From Bog-113 sp963752695 (GTDB taxonomy: Bacteria; Acidobacteriota; Terriglobia; Bryobacterales; Bryobacteraceae), in the NCBI GenBank assembly GCA_963752695.1, contig CAVVZB010000001.1:620001-684000 (forward strand): 64,000 nt of DNA, given 5' to 3'. Made by a program: the position numbers and the translations under genes. How positions within the stretch are numbered: the first letter of the stretch is position 1; every line of letters begins with the position of its first letter. Shown in pieces: positions 24,430 to 31,817 of this stretch. The notes beneath the pieces were generated by a model. That model saw only the letters and a program-made list of their open reading frames with translations, had not been told where the DNA came from and made no database searches.

Positions 24430-24924
24430 ATGCAAGGCAAAGTTCTACAGGTGAATGTCTCGCCGGGCGGCATCCCGAAGCGCGCAATCGCTAAAGGACA
24501 GGTCTCCTTGACGGGAATTGCGGGGGACTCCTGGGCAAATTTGAAGTATCACGGCGGCCCGGATCAGGCTTTGCTCGTCATCGCAAGCGAGACCCTTGCC
24601 CGGCTGCGCGAGAAAGGCTTTCCCGTTTTTGCCGGCGCTCTGGGTGAGAATCTCACGACGGAAGGTCTCGATGTGCGTCAGTGGCGGGTGGGGCAGACGT
24701 TTCGGGCGGGTTCCGTCCGTCTGCAATTCACCAAGACCCGCGTTCCTTGCAGGAAAATCCAGGTTTATGGGGCGTCCATCGGCCAGGCGATTTTCGATGT
24801 GCAGGTGAAAGCGGGGGATTTTACATCGCCAGTGTGGGGCTTCTCCGGGATGTATGCGCGCGTTGTGACGCCGGGGGTTGTTCAGCCGGGCGATCTCATG
24901 GAACTCGAATCGGAATTCGCCTGA
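24430..24924 (+). CDS. MOSC domain protein (YiiM-like)
   Basis: A 164-residue single-domain MOSC protein. MOSC domains (MOCO sulfurase C-terminal) handle molybdenum cofactor or its sulfur; the stand-alone YiiM group reduces N-hydroxylated compounds with molybdenum cofactor. Visible family features are KVLQVNVSPGGIPK, GDSWANLKYHGGPDQALLV, GALGENLTTEGLD and the conserved cysteine in TRVPCRKI near residue 112, a molybdenum-ligand candidate. It has no signal peptide. It follows the GT2 gene by 9 bases, but a functional link is not obvious. Confidence 0.88.
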   Translation: MQGKVLQVNVSPGGIPKRAIAKGQVSLTGIAGDSWANLKYHGGPDQALLVIASETLARLREKGFPVFAGALGENLTTEGLDVRQWRVGQTFRAGSVRLQFTKTRVPCRKIQVYGASIGQAIFDVQVKAGDFTSPVWGFSGMYARVVTPGVVQPGDLMELESEFA

Positions 24925-25032
24925 TGACCGATAATTAAGAAAAGTTTTCCCTTTATTCTGAGTGACTTAGTTGCAAATCTGAACAATTCTGGCCAGCCCT
25001 TTGTGCACAGAATAGACCAGAAGAGGTAGCGC

Positions 25033-25233
25033 ATGTTCCCCCAGCTCAAGGTTCGAAATTTTAGTAAGAATGTGCCCGTCTGGTCGGGCCGCAAGCAGCG
25101 CCAGGTAGTTGTGGAGGTCGATTACCAGAGCATCCGGGCGGGGGACTTCACGCTGATTCACATCGCACGCTTGCGAGATTCGGCTGGGAACGACACCATT
25201 CGCCGCCCGTTCGCGGTCCGCTGCACCGAGTAA
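25033..25233 (+). CDS. Small hypothetical protein (66 residues)
   Basis: A basic 66-residue frame with AGAGG 6 bases upstream of its ATG. It begins MFPQLKVRNFSKNVPVWSGR and alternates hydrophobic and charged residues in the middle (QVVVEVDYQSI, DFTLIHIARL), suggesting a small beta-rich fold. It contains one Cys near the end (RCTE). It lies in the 509-base gap between the MOSC and phosphoesterase genes; an opposite-strand frame over the same bases has a poorer composition. No family recognised, and no functional link to either neighbour is visible. Confidence 0.5.
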   Translation: MFPQLKVRNFSKNVPVWSGRKQRQVVVEVDYQSIRAGDFTLIHIARLRDSAGNDTIRRPFAVRCTE

Positions 25234-25282
25234 CGCTCGCGCTGCGCCGAGTAGTCTTATTCATCCGCAGTCTCCCCCGCAA

Positions 25283-25426
25283 ACCTTTCATTCGTAGATG
25301 GGCGTGCCACAAAGCACGGAATTCGTTGATCTGTCATCAAGGGGTAACTTCCCGGTACTACTTTGGGGGAGTTGCCACTCCGCTCAATCTGTGGCGGAAG
25401 CGACATCCTCTCCACGAACGAAAGGT
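25283..25426 (+). promoter_or_regulatory. Candidate riboswitch-like leader that would hide the phosphoesterase ribosome site
   Basis: Two distant arms, ACCTTTCATTCGT (25283-25295) and ACGAACGAAAGGT (25414-25426), pair at 12 of 13 positions (one A-C mismatch). The 3' arm contains GAAAGG (25420-25425), the ribosome site 8 bases before the phosphoesterase ATG at 25434. Between the arms are four consecutive hairpins: CGTGC/GCACG (25303-25318), TTGAT/ATCAA (25326-25340), an 11-pair stem with two G-T pairs (25343-25353 with 25366-25376) and TCCGC/GCGGA (25379-25398). A closing helix, branched core and buried ribosome site are the layout of a translational riboswitch. Ligand unknown; transcription of this segment is assumed. 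Confidence 0.5.
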
Positions 25427-25433
25427 AAATTGA

Positions 25434-26684
25434 ATGAATAAGACAACCCTTGCTTGCGGTCTGCTCACGACGGCGCTTGCAACTTCGATGTTCGCCGCCG
25501 AAGGTCCTGTACCGGCAGGCGTTCCGCATCTTGATCACGTTTTCGTGATCATGATGGAAAACCACAGCTACAGCCAGATTCTGAATAACCCAAACGCGCC
25601 CTTCATCAACCAGTACGCCAACTCCGGCAATCTCGCCACCAACTATTTCGCCATTGCGCACCCGAGCCTCACCAACTATCTGGAAGTGGTCGGCGGTTCG
25701 AACTTCGGGGTTTTGACCGATAACGAGCCCGATTGGCACAACATGTCGTGCATCACCAACCTGGCGTCCGGCATTCCCGCCACTGACAATCCGCCCAGCC
25801 CGAACATTTGCCCCATCGGCGGCACCGGCACGGACGCGGCGACCCCGGCTATCGACTATACCAACGAGTCACAAGGCCCCCCGGGAACCATCAACATCGA
25901 TGGAATTCACTCCATTCCCGCAGCCACCAACACCTATGGCAAGACCATTGGCGACCAACTGGTTGCCGCCGGTAAGACTTGGAAGAGCTACCAGGAATCC
26001 ATCCCGCTGACCGGCATCGATAACATCAAGTACAGCGACGGGTTCTTTACCGACCTGACCAACTTCGCAAACATTAATCCGCAACAGACGCCGCCGCTCA
26101 CCAACAGCGAAATCGTCAACCTGTACGCTGTTAAGCACAACCCTTTTGCCTATTTCCGCAACATCCAGGAAAACATGAACCCGTTAAACGGACTGGGCAA
26201 CACGGTCGATTTCCAGGGCGCGAACGGTCTATACGCCAACCTGGCGACCGGCAATGTCCCGACCTTTTCGTTCATCGCTCCGAATCAGTGCCACGATATG
26301 CACGGGCAAGGCAACGCCGGTCCGTTCTGCGCTTACGATCCGAATGACGACGGCACTCAAGCAGGCTTGAATCCCGCTCTCATCATCTACGGCGACACCA
26401 CCGTTCAACGTCTGGTAAACGCGATCCATAGCTCTCCGGTATGGAACAACGGCAATAGCGCCATCGTTCTGCTTTGGGATGAGAACGACTACAGCTTGGC
26501 GCCGATCACCAACCAGGTCGTCCTGGTCGTCGACACCAACTACGGCAAGCACGGAACTCCGAGCGGGAAGGGTTACACCCACTTTTCGCTGCTGAAATCC
26601 ATCGAGTCCGGTCTCGGCCTGCCTTGCCTCAATGACGCTTGCGGCGCGGCGGTTCCGGTTATGACCGATCTATTCGCCAAGTAA
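25434..26684 (+). CDS. Secreted phosphoesterase (acid phosphatase / phospholipase C-like family)
   Basis: 416 residues with a signal peptide (MNKTTLACGLLTTALATSMFAAE), so exported. The family signature HVFVIMMENHSYSQIL comes at about residues 35-50: the Glu-Asn are metal-binding in this superfamily of AcpA-type acid phosphatases and phospholipases C. Further conserved blocks are the AIAHPSLTNYLEVVGG stretch (nucleophile Ser/Thr region), FIAPNQCHDMHG and VLLWDENDYS, which supply later metal ligands. It most likely releases phosphate from organic esters outside the cytoplasm; the substrate is not determinable. A structured leader (25283-25426) includes its ribosome site. A strong hairpin lies 16 bases after the stop. 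Confidence 0.88.
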   Translation: MNKTTLACGLLTTALATSMFAAEGPVPAGVPHLDHVFVIMMENHSYSQILNNPNAPFINQYANSGNLATNYFAIAHPSLTNYLEVVGGSNFGVLTDNEPDWHNMSCITNLASGIPATDNPPSPNICPIGGTGTDAATPAIDYTNESQGPPGTINIDGIHSIPAATNTYGKTIGDQLVAAGKTWKSYQESIPLTGIDNIKYSDGFFTDLTNFANINPQQTPPLTNSEIVNLYAVKHNPFAYFRNIQENMNPLNGLGNTVDFQGANGLYANLATGNVPTFSFIAPNQCHDMHGQGNAGPFCAYDPNDDGTQAGLNPALIIYGDTTVQRLVNAIHSSPVWNNGNSAIVLLWDENDYSLAPITNQVVLVVDTNYGKHGTPSGKGYTHFSLLKSIESGLGLPCLNDACGAAVPVMTDLFAK

Positions 26685-26699
26685 GTATCGATTCAAACC

Positions 26700-26729
26700 G
26701 GGGGCAGTGTTACCAGTAGCGCTGTCCCC
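26700..26729 (+). terminator. Hairpin downstream of the phosphoesterase gene, probable terminator
   Basis: GGGGGCAGTG (26700-26709) pairs with CGCTGTCCCC (26720-26729) over 10 positions, two of them G-T, with a 10-base loop. It starts 15 bases after the stop codon. Only GCTTC follows, not a T-run, so if it terminates transcription it is a weak or factor-aided site. Its position right after the stop and before aroC makes termination the simplest reading. Confidence 0.45.
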
Positions 26730-26797
26730 GCTTCAACTCCACGCAGCATCGTTCTCGCTTCGCTCTTTTCCCTCCTGTTACTCTTAAACTTCACCGC

Positions 26798-27970
26798 ATG
26801 TTCCGCTTTGAAACCGCTGGCGAATCGCACGGCGAGTGCCTCGTTGCCACGCTCGCGGGCCTTCCCGCCGGTATTCCTATCTCCATCGACGCCATCAATC
26901 GCGAACTCTGGCGTCGCCAACAGGGTTTCGGACGCGGCGGGCGTATGAAGATTGAAACCGACACCGCTGAGATTGTCGCGGGCGTGCGGCACGGCCAGAC
27001 GATCGGCTCACCTATCGGCATCGTCATTCGTAATGCGGACTGGAAGAATTGGACCGAGACGATGTCGGTCGCGCCTGTTCCGAGTGGCGATGAAAAGCCC
27101 AAGCCGGTCACGCGACCCCGTCCAGGTCATGCCGATTTGGCGGGCGTCATCAAATACAACCTGCCGGATGCTCGATACATCCTGGAGCGCGCCAGCGCCC
27201 GCGAAACTACCGCCCGTGTCGCCGTGGGTGCGTTTGCCAAAGCGTTCCTGCAAACCTGCGGGATCGAAGTGCTGAGTCACGTCGTAGCCGTGGGCCGTCA
27301 TCGCATGGAACGCGCGGCAACATGGGCAGAGATCGAAGCGTTGAGCCGTAAGGACGAAGTTCTACTCGGTTGCGTAGACGTCGGCGACGAACGCGCGATG
27401 AAGGCAATTGTGGACGAAGCCTATCGCACCGGCGATACGATCGGCGGAATATTCGAAGTCGTGGCACATGGCGTCCCCCCGGGCCTCGGCTCTCACATCA
27501 CATGGGATTCACGGTTGGACGGCAAACTTGCCCAAGCCATTGTGTCCATGCAAGCGGTGAAAGGCGTGGAGATTGGATCGGCCGAGGACGGGGCGATGAA
27601 TTTCGGCTCGAAAGTACAGGACACCATTCATTACGATAAGGATGATCGTCGTTTCTTCCGGGGCGACAATCGCGCCGGTGGCATCGAGGGTGGCATGTCC
27701 AACGGCCAGGAAATTCGCGTGCGCGGCTTCTTAAAGCCGATTTCCACGCTACGGCGGCCCCTCGAGTCTGTCGATCTGCTTACCCGCGATCCGGCATTGG
27801 CAGCTTACGAGCGCTCTGACGTTTGCGTGGTTCCGGCGGCCGGAGTTATCGGAGAAGCAATGGTGGCCATCGTACTTGCCGGTGCGTTCCTCGAAAAATT
27901 CGGCGGCGATTCCCTGGGCGAGACCAGGCGCAACTTCGACGCATACCTCGCACAGGTGCGGAGTTACTAG
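26798..27970 (+). CDS. aroC: Chorismate synthase
   Basis: Forms chorismate from 5-enolpyruvylshikimate 3-phosphate, using reduced FMN, as the last step of the shikimate pathway. 390 residues. The three family signatures are present: GESHGECLVATLAGLPAG at the N-terminus, the central ERASARETTARVAVGA, and RGDNRAGGIEGGMSNGQEI with the late RRPLESVDL and SDVCVVPAAGV. The conserved FMN/substrate histidines (GESHG and GRHRMERA) are kept. It overlaps the def start by one base and is probably co-transcribed with it. The aroD-aroE steps are encoded by the fused gene at 9.2-10.7 kb. Confidence 0.96.
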   Translation: MFRFETAGESHGECLVATLAGLPAGIPISIDAINRELWRRQQGFGRGGRMKIETDTAEIVAGVRHGQTIGSPIGIVIRNADWKNWTETMSVAPVPSGDEKPKPVTRPRPGHADLAGVIKYNLPDARYILERASARETTARVAVGAFAKAFLQTCGIEVLSHVVAVGRHRMERAATWAEIEALSRKDEVLLGCVDVGDERAMKAIVDEAYRTGDTIGGIFEVVAHGVPPGLGSHITWDSRLDGKLAQAIVSMQAVKGVEIGSAEDGAMNFGSKVQDTIHYDKDDRRFFRGDNRAGGIEGGMSNGQEIRVRGFLKPISTLRRPLESVDLLTRDPALAAYERSDVCVVPAAGVIGEAMVAIVLAGAFLEKFGGDSLGETRRNFDAYLAQVRSY

Positions 27971-28485
27971 TGACTTACAAGATTGTTAAGTATCCCGACC
28001 CCATTCTGGAACGGAAGACTGATCCAGTCACAAACTTCGGCACTCCCGAGTTGGAGTTACTGGTGGAAAACATGTTTGAGACCATGTACGCCTCGAAAGG
28101 CATCGGTCTCGCGGCGCCCCAGATCGGAGTTACCCAGCAAGTAACAGTGATTGATGCGAGCGGCGGAGAGGGCGATCCACAGCGCATCGTGCTCATCAAC
28201 CCGGAGATTATCAGTAAGGAAGGCAAACAGACTGGCGAGGAAGGTTGTTTGAGTATTCCCGGCTTCCGCTATGATGTCACGCGGGCGATGAAAACAGTGG
28301 TACGCGCCCGCAACGTTCAAGGTGATCCGATCGAAGTCACTGGCGAGGAATTACTTGCGCGCGCCATGCAACACGAAATCGATCACCTGAACGGAATCCT
28401 GTTTCTCAGCCATATCAGCCCATTGAAACGCGACTTAGTGAAACGTCGCATTCGCAAGCTGATCAAAGAAGGCGAGTGGGACTAA
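27970..28485 (+). CDS. def: Peptide deformylase
   Basis: Removes the formyl group from the initiator Met of nascent proteins. I start it at a GTG at 27970 (MTYKIVKYPDPILERK), which overlaps the last base of the aroC stop and gives a family-length 171-residue product; a longer frame back to 27823 lies inside aroC. The three deformylase motifs are intact: GIGLAAPQIG (44-53), EEGCLSIPG with metal ligand C93, and QHEIDHLNG with H135, catalytic E136 and H139. Methionyl-tRNA formyltransferase (fmt), its functional counterpart, follows 0.7 kb downstream with yceI between them on the other strand. Confidence 0.95.
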   Translation: MTYKIVKYPDPILERKTDPVTNFGTPELELLVENMFETMYASKGIGLAAPQIGVTQQVTVIDASGGEGDPQRIVLINPEIISKEGKQTGEEGCLSIPGFRYDVTRAMKTVVRARNVQGDPIEVTGEELLARAMQHEIDHLNGILFLSHISPLKRDLVKRRIRKLIKEGEWD

Positions 28486-28491
28486 TGGCGC

Positions 28492-29088
28492 TTACTTGGC
28501 CGAGGTAATCGGGGGTGCCTTGGTCGCTTCGATATCGAGCGTGATTGTTACATCGTCGCCCACGACAACGCCACCTGACTCCATCGCCGCATTCCAAACC
28601 AAACCCCACTCCTTCCGGCTGATATGCGTGGTTGCGGAAGCGCCGAACCGCAGGTTGCCGTAAGGATCCTTAATCTCCGGCGAGGGTCCGTCCACGGTCA
28701 GGGTCACCGGTTTGGTCACGCCACGAATCGTCAGATCGCCCTTAATCAGTAAATGGTCGCCACTACGCTCCAGACGAGAACTCTTGAACGTCATGGCAGG
28801 ATATTTCTCGACATCCAGAAAGTCCGGGCTCTTCAGGTGCGCGTCCCGTTTGGGCTCTCGCGTGTCCACGGTGGCTGTATCGATAACGGCGTCGACTTTG
28901 CTCGCCCCGAGGTTGGCTGCGTCATAGGTGATCGTCCCCGAGACCTTTGAGAACTGACCCCTGACGTTCGAAACCATCATGTGCCGGACCGAAAACTCGG
29001 CTGCGGAGTGCGCCGAGTCGATTTTATATTCAGCTGCGAATAAAACGTTGGAACTGAGCAATAGCCAAACCAGGCTGGTCTTTGTCAT
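28492..29088 (-). CDS. YceI-family periplasmic lipid-binding protein
   Basis: 198 residues with a signal peptide (MTKTSLVWLLLSSNVLFAAE). The mature part is a YceI-like beta-barrel: YKIDSAHSAAEFSVRHMMVSN at its start, FSKVSGTITYD, SPDFLDVEKYPAMTFKSS, GDLTIRGVTKPVTLTV and a C-terminal GDDVTITLDIEATKA. Related barrels bind isoprenoid or other amphiphilic chains in a central pocket, and the family is often linked to isoprenoid-quinone or stress functions. It sits on the minus strand between def and fmt, interrupting that otherwise plus-strand set. Ligand unknown. Confidence 0.9.
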   Translation of the reverse strand: MTKTSLVWLLLSSNVLFAAEYKIDSAHSAAEFSVRHMMVSNVRGQFSKVSGTITYDAANLGASKVDAVIDTATVDTREPKRDAHLKSPDFLDVEKYPAMTFKSSRLERSGDHLLIKGDLTIRGVTKPVTLTVDGPSPEIKDPYGNLRFGASATTHISRKEWGLVWNAAMESGGVVVGDDVTITLDIEATKAPPITSAK

Positions 29089-29189
29089 GGATTTTCAATT
29101 GGACGGTGGGTACAGGAAATATCTTCCCACGTTATTCGGCGTTTTCGTTACGGGCGCGTCAAGCTGGCAGGCACGGTAAAATAAGCGCT

Positions 29190-30122
29190 TTGCGCCTGAT
29201 CTACCTCGGCACCCCCTCTTTTGCCGTCCCTACTCTGGAAGCTCTGTTGCGCGCTGGTCACAAGGTGGCAGCCGTCGTCTCGCAACCGGACCGCCCGAAG
29301 GGACGCAGTCATGCCTTGAGCATCTCCCCCGTGAAGGCGTGCGCGCTCGCCCACGGCTTGCCGGTATTCCAGCCCGCTCGCATTCGCAGGCCGGAGGCAA
29401 TCGCTCATCTGCAAGCGTTGGAGCCGGAGATCATGGTGATCGTGGGCTATGGGCAAATTCTTCCGCAAGCCGTGATCGATATTCCCCCTCGCGGCATCGT
29501 CAACGTGCACGCGTCCCTGCTGCCGAAATTGCGCGGCGCGGCGCCAATCCAGTGGTCGATCGTAAATGGCGACGCTGAAACTGGTGTCACCACCATGCAG
29601 ATCGACGCGGGCCTCGATACCGGAGACATGCTTCTTAAAGCCGCAACACCCATCGATCCCGATGAGGATGCCGTCACTCTGGGCGAGCGCTTAGCGCATC
29701 TCGGCGCGGCGCTGTTAATTGAGACGCTACAAGGTCTGGAGAACGCGACGATTCAGCCCCAACTGCAGGACCCGGCGCTCGCTAGTCTTGCTCCTATTCT
29801 GAAGAAAGAAAACGGCGTGGTGAATTGGGCGTCTCCCGCCATCGGCATTCACAATCTCATCCGTGGGTTGCAGCCCTGGCCGGGAGCGCACACCCGCTTT
29901 CGCGGACAGCTTCTGCATCTCTGGGTTTCGCGCCACTCCGATTCGATTTGGCCGGGCGCCGCGGGCGAGTTGCGGCTCACCCGTGATGGCCTGTTCGCCT
30001 GCGCCGGCGATGGGCATTGGCTTCGGTTGCTGGAAGTTCAGATGGAAGGGCGCAAGCGCATGAGCGCGGTCGATTTCGCGCGCGGTCAGCGCGTGGCCGA
30101 CAATGAAGTATTGGGGGTCTAA
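29190..30122 (+). CDS. fmt: Methionyl-tRNA formyltransferase
   Basis: Formylates initiator Met-tRNA with 10-formyltetrahydrofolate. I choose the TTG at 29190, which gives MRLIYLGTPSFAVPTLEALL, the standard family N-terminus, and a 310-residue product; a longer in-frame ATG at 29082 overlaps the yceI start region and adds unrelated residues. The catalytic core is clear: IVGYGQILPQAVIDIP, then NVHASLLPKLRGAAPIQW with the catalytic Asn-His, and MQIDAGLDTGDMLL with the Asp. The C-terminal tRNA-binding domain runs from about residue 205. argJ begins at the very next base after its stop. Confidence 0.94.
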   Translation: MRLIYLGTPSFAVPTLEALLRAGHKVAAVVSQPDRPKGRSHALSISPVKACALAHGLPVFQPARIRRPEAIAHLQALEPEIMVIVGYGQILPQAVIDIPPRGIVNVHASLLPKLRGAAPIQWSIVNGDAETGVTTMQIDAGLDTGDMLLKAATPIDPDEDAVTLGERLAHLGAALLIETLQGLENATIQPQLQDPALASLAPILKKENGVVNWASPAIGIHNLIRGLQPWPGAHTRFRGQLLHLWVSRHSDSIWPGAAGELRLTRDGLFACAGDGHWLRLLEVQMEGRKRMSAVDFARGQRVADNEVLGV

Positions 30123-31301
30123 ATGGATCTTCCCCTGGGTTATTGTTTTGCCAGCGGGTATGCTGGAATCCGCGCCAAACAGCAGGACGATCTGGCGCTC
30201 ATTGTCTCAGGCCGGCCTGCCTCGGCGGCCGCGCTCTTCACGCAAAATCAGGTCCAGGCGTCGCCCGTGCGTCTCGCGCGCAAACATCTCAAGACATCAG
30301 GCGGTAAGGCCGGCGTAATCCTGGTAAACGCGGGTAATGCGAACTGCGCCACGCGTACCGGCGACCGCGTCGCTCTCGATTGCTGTAAAGTTGCCGCCAA
30401 ACTGCTTCGATTTCCGGTCGATCACATTCTACCCGCGTCCACGGGCGTCATCGGAGTAGAACTCGACTCCGCGCTGGTCACCCGCAAGCTCCCCGAACTC
30501 CACCAGGCTCTCCAAACGACAAGCTTCGAAAACGTTGCCCGCGCCATCATGACCACCGATCTGGTGCCCAAGCAATCGCACGCCGAAATCCCCCTGCGCC
30601 GCGGATCTGTTCGCTTCGCCGGTATGACCAAGGGTTCGGGAATGATCCACCCCAACATGGCGACCACGCTCGGGTTTGTTATTACTGACGCCGATATCCC
30701 CACTCCGATCCTTCAGAAGATGTTGGTCCGCGCTAACGCAAAAAGCTATAGCTGTATTTCGGTGGATGGCGACACTTCCACTAACGACACTTTGATTGTT
30801 CTCGCAAATGGGGCTTCCGGCGTGCGGCCCGATCCCACGGAGATGCCTTTGGTCGAGCACACGCTTACCGCGCTCCTGCAGTCGCTCGCTCAAGCGATCG
30901 CACGAGATGGCGAAGGCGCGCGCAAGTTGATCTCGATTGAAGTCGCGGGAGCAGCGACCGACGCCGCGGCGCGTCAGATTGCCCGCAGCATTGCCAACTC
31001 ACCATTGGTGAAAACGGCCATCGCCGGTTCCGATCCAAATTGGGGACGCATCCTTTGCGCCGCCGGTTATGCCGGAATCCCATTCGATCCAGGTAAGGTC
31101 GATATTGAGTTGCAGGGTGTGCCCGTCTGTCACGCAGGTTTGGCCGCAAATATGGATGAGGCTGCTCTGAAAGCCAAACTCGACGCTCCCGAATGCCGGA
31201 TTCGTTTCGCGCTCCAGGGCAGCGGCAAAGGGCGCGCCACATTCTGGACCTGCGACCTGACCGAGGGTTATATTCGCATTAACGGCAGCTACCGCACATG
31301 A
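30123..31301 (+). CDS. argJ: Arginine biosynthesis bifunctional protein ArgJ
   Basis: Transfers acetyl from N-acetylornithine to glutamate, and in many bacteria also makes N-acetylglutamate from acetyl-CoA. 392 residues. The self-cleavage site is in GSGMIHPNMATTLGF: the chain breaks between A180 and T181, and the new N-terminal Thr becomes the nucleophile. The oxyanion pair STGVIG (about 106-111) and the C-terminal GSDPNWGRILCAAGYAG are present. It starts with no gap after fmt and its stop overlaps the next gene by 4 bases. No other arginine gene is adjacent, so this is a dispersed arg locus. Confidence 0.95.
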   Translation: MDLPLGYCFASGYAGIRAKQQDDLALIVSGRPASAAALFTQNQVQASPVRLARKHLKTSGGKAGVILVNAGNANCATRTGDRVALDCCKVAAKLLRFPVDHILPASTGVIGVELDSALVTRKLPELHQALQTTSFENVARAIMTTDLVPKQSHAEIPLRRGSVRFAGMTKGSGMIHPNMATTLGFVITDADIPTPILQKMLVRANAKSYSCISVDGDTSTNDTLIVLANGASGVRPDPTEMPLVEHTLTALLQSLAQAIARDGEGARKLISIEVAGAATDAAARQIARSIANSPLVKTAIAGSDPNWGRILCAAGYAGIPFDPGKVDIELQGVPVCHAGLAANMDEAALKAKLDAPECRIRFALQGSGKGRATFWTCDLTEGYIRINGSYRT

Positions 31302-31705
31302 CTCTTGCCCTGCTTGCGCTCGGTCTCTTCTGGCAAGGCGCCGATTGCCGCTCGTGCGATCTCCTGGCGAACGTCGCCTCCGCGCTGAGCGAGGGGAATG
31401 AAGTCCGTTTCATGGGCTTCATCGATAAATCCGCTCCCGGCTACCAGGATTTAGAGATTAACGTCACTTCTCTCACCGCGCAGAACGACATTGCCGCTTC
31501 CCTGGATGTCCTGTCCGAATCCGGCGACGACGATCGGGTCGAGGCACTGGTCGACTGGTTCTTGCAAATGACCTCGAAAGATGGAACCGAGCACCTGGTG
31601 CGCCGCCGCCAGCGCGTCAAAGTCACCGAGATAAAGACCAAGACTGGTTGGAAGATCAGCTCCATCGACCCGATTTCGATTTTAAGTCCGCCGCCGGCGC
31701 GTTAA
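31298..31705 (+). CDS. Small exported protein of unknown function
   Basis: 135 residues. The first 16 (MTLALLALGLFWQGAD) look like a short signal peptide, followed by a CRSC pair. The rest looks like a small alpha+beta fold with helices near 22-45 (SCDLLANVASALSEGN) and a strand-rich C-terminal half (LVRRRQRVKVTEIKTKTGWK), reminiscent of the NTF2/SnoaL cone fold but without a diagnostic motif. Its ATG overlaps the argJ stop by 4 bases, so it is translated with argJ. Function unknown. Confidence 0.72.
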   Translation: MTLALLALGLFWQGADCRSCDLLANVASALSEGNEVRFMGFIDKSAPGYQDLEINVTSLTAQNDIAASLDVLSESGDDDRVEALVDWFLQMTSKDGTEHLVRRRQRVKVTEIKTKTGWKISSIDPISILSPPPAR

Positions 31706-31803
31706 AGCGCGGGAATATTGGTACAGTGTCCAGAGGCTCGGCAAACCGATCTCCGCTCGCGGGCGCAACAGCATTTTTCGGGAACCCTAACCCTTCAATC
31801 TTC

Positions 31804-31813
31804 GTTACGTAAC
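31804..31813. promoter_or_regulatory. Perfect 10-base palindrome just before the first TolC-like gene
   Basis: GTTACGTAAC lies 4 bases before the ATG at 31818, where a repressor or RNA hairpin could act on the downstream genes. No second copy was noticed in the 112-base intergenic region. A 10-base palindrome can arise by chance, so this is a weak call. Confidence 0.25.
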
Positions 31814-31817
31814 TAGA

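Noticed and set aside
25279..25376. GEMM-type c-di-GMP riboswitch upstream of the phosphoesterase
   Set aside because: GCAAACC and CAAAGC occur, but the GACGCAAAGCC core, the tetraloop receptor and the second domain are missing. The hairpins seen do not follow the GEMM layout. I report the leader as an unknown class instead.
26685..26697. A tRNA T-arm-like string (GATTCAAACC)
   Set aside because: No acceptor stem, anticodon arm or D-arm around it. The following GC hairpin is a terminator-like stem.
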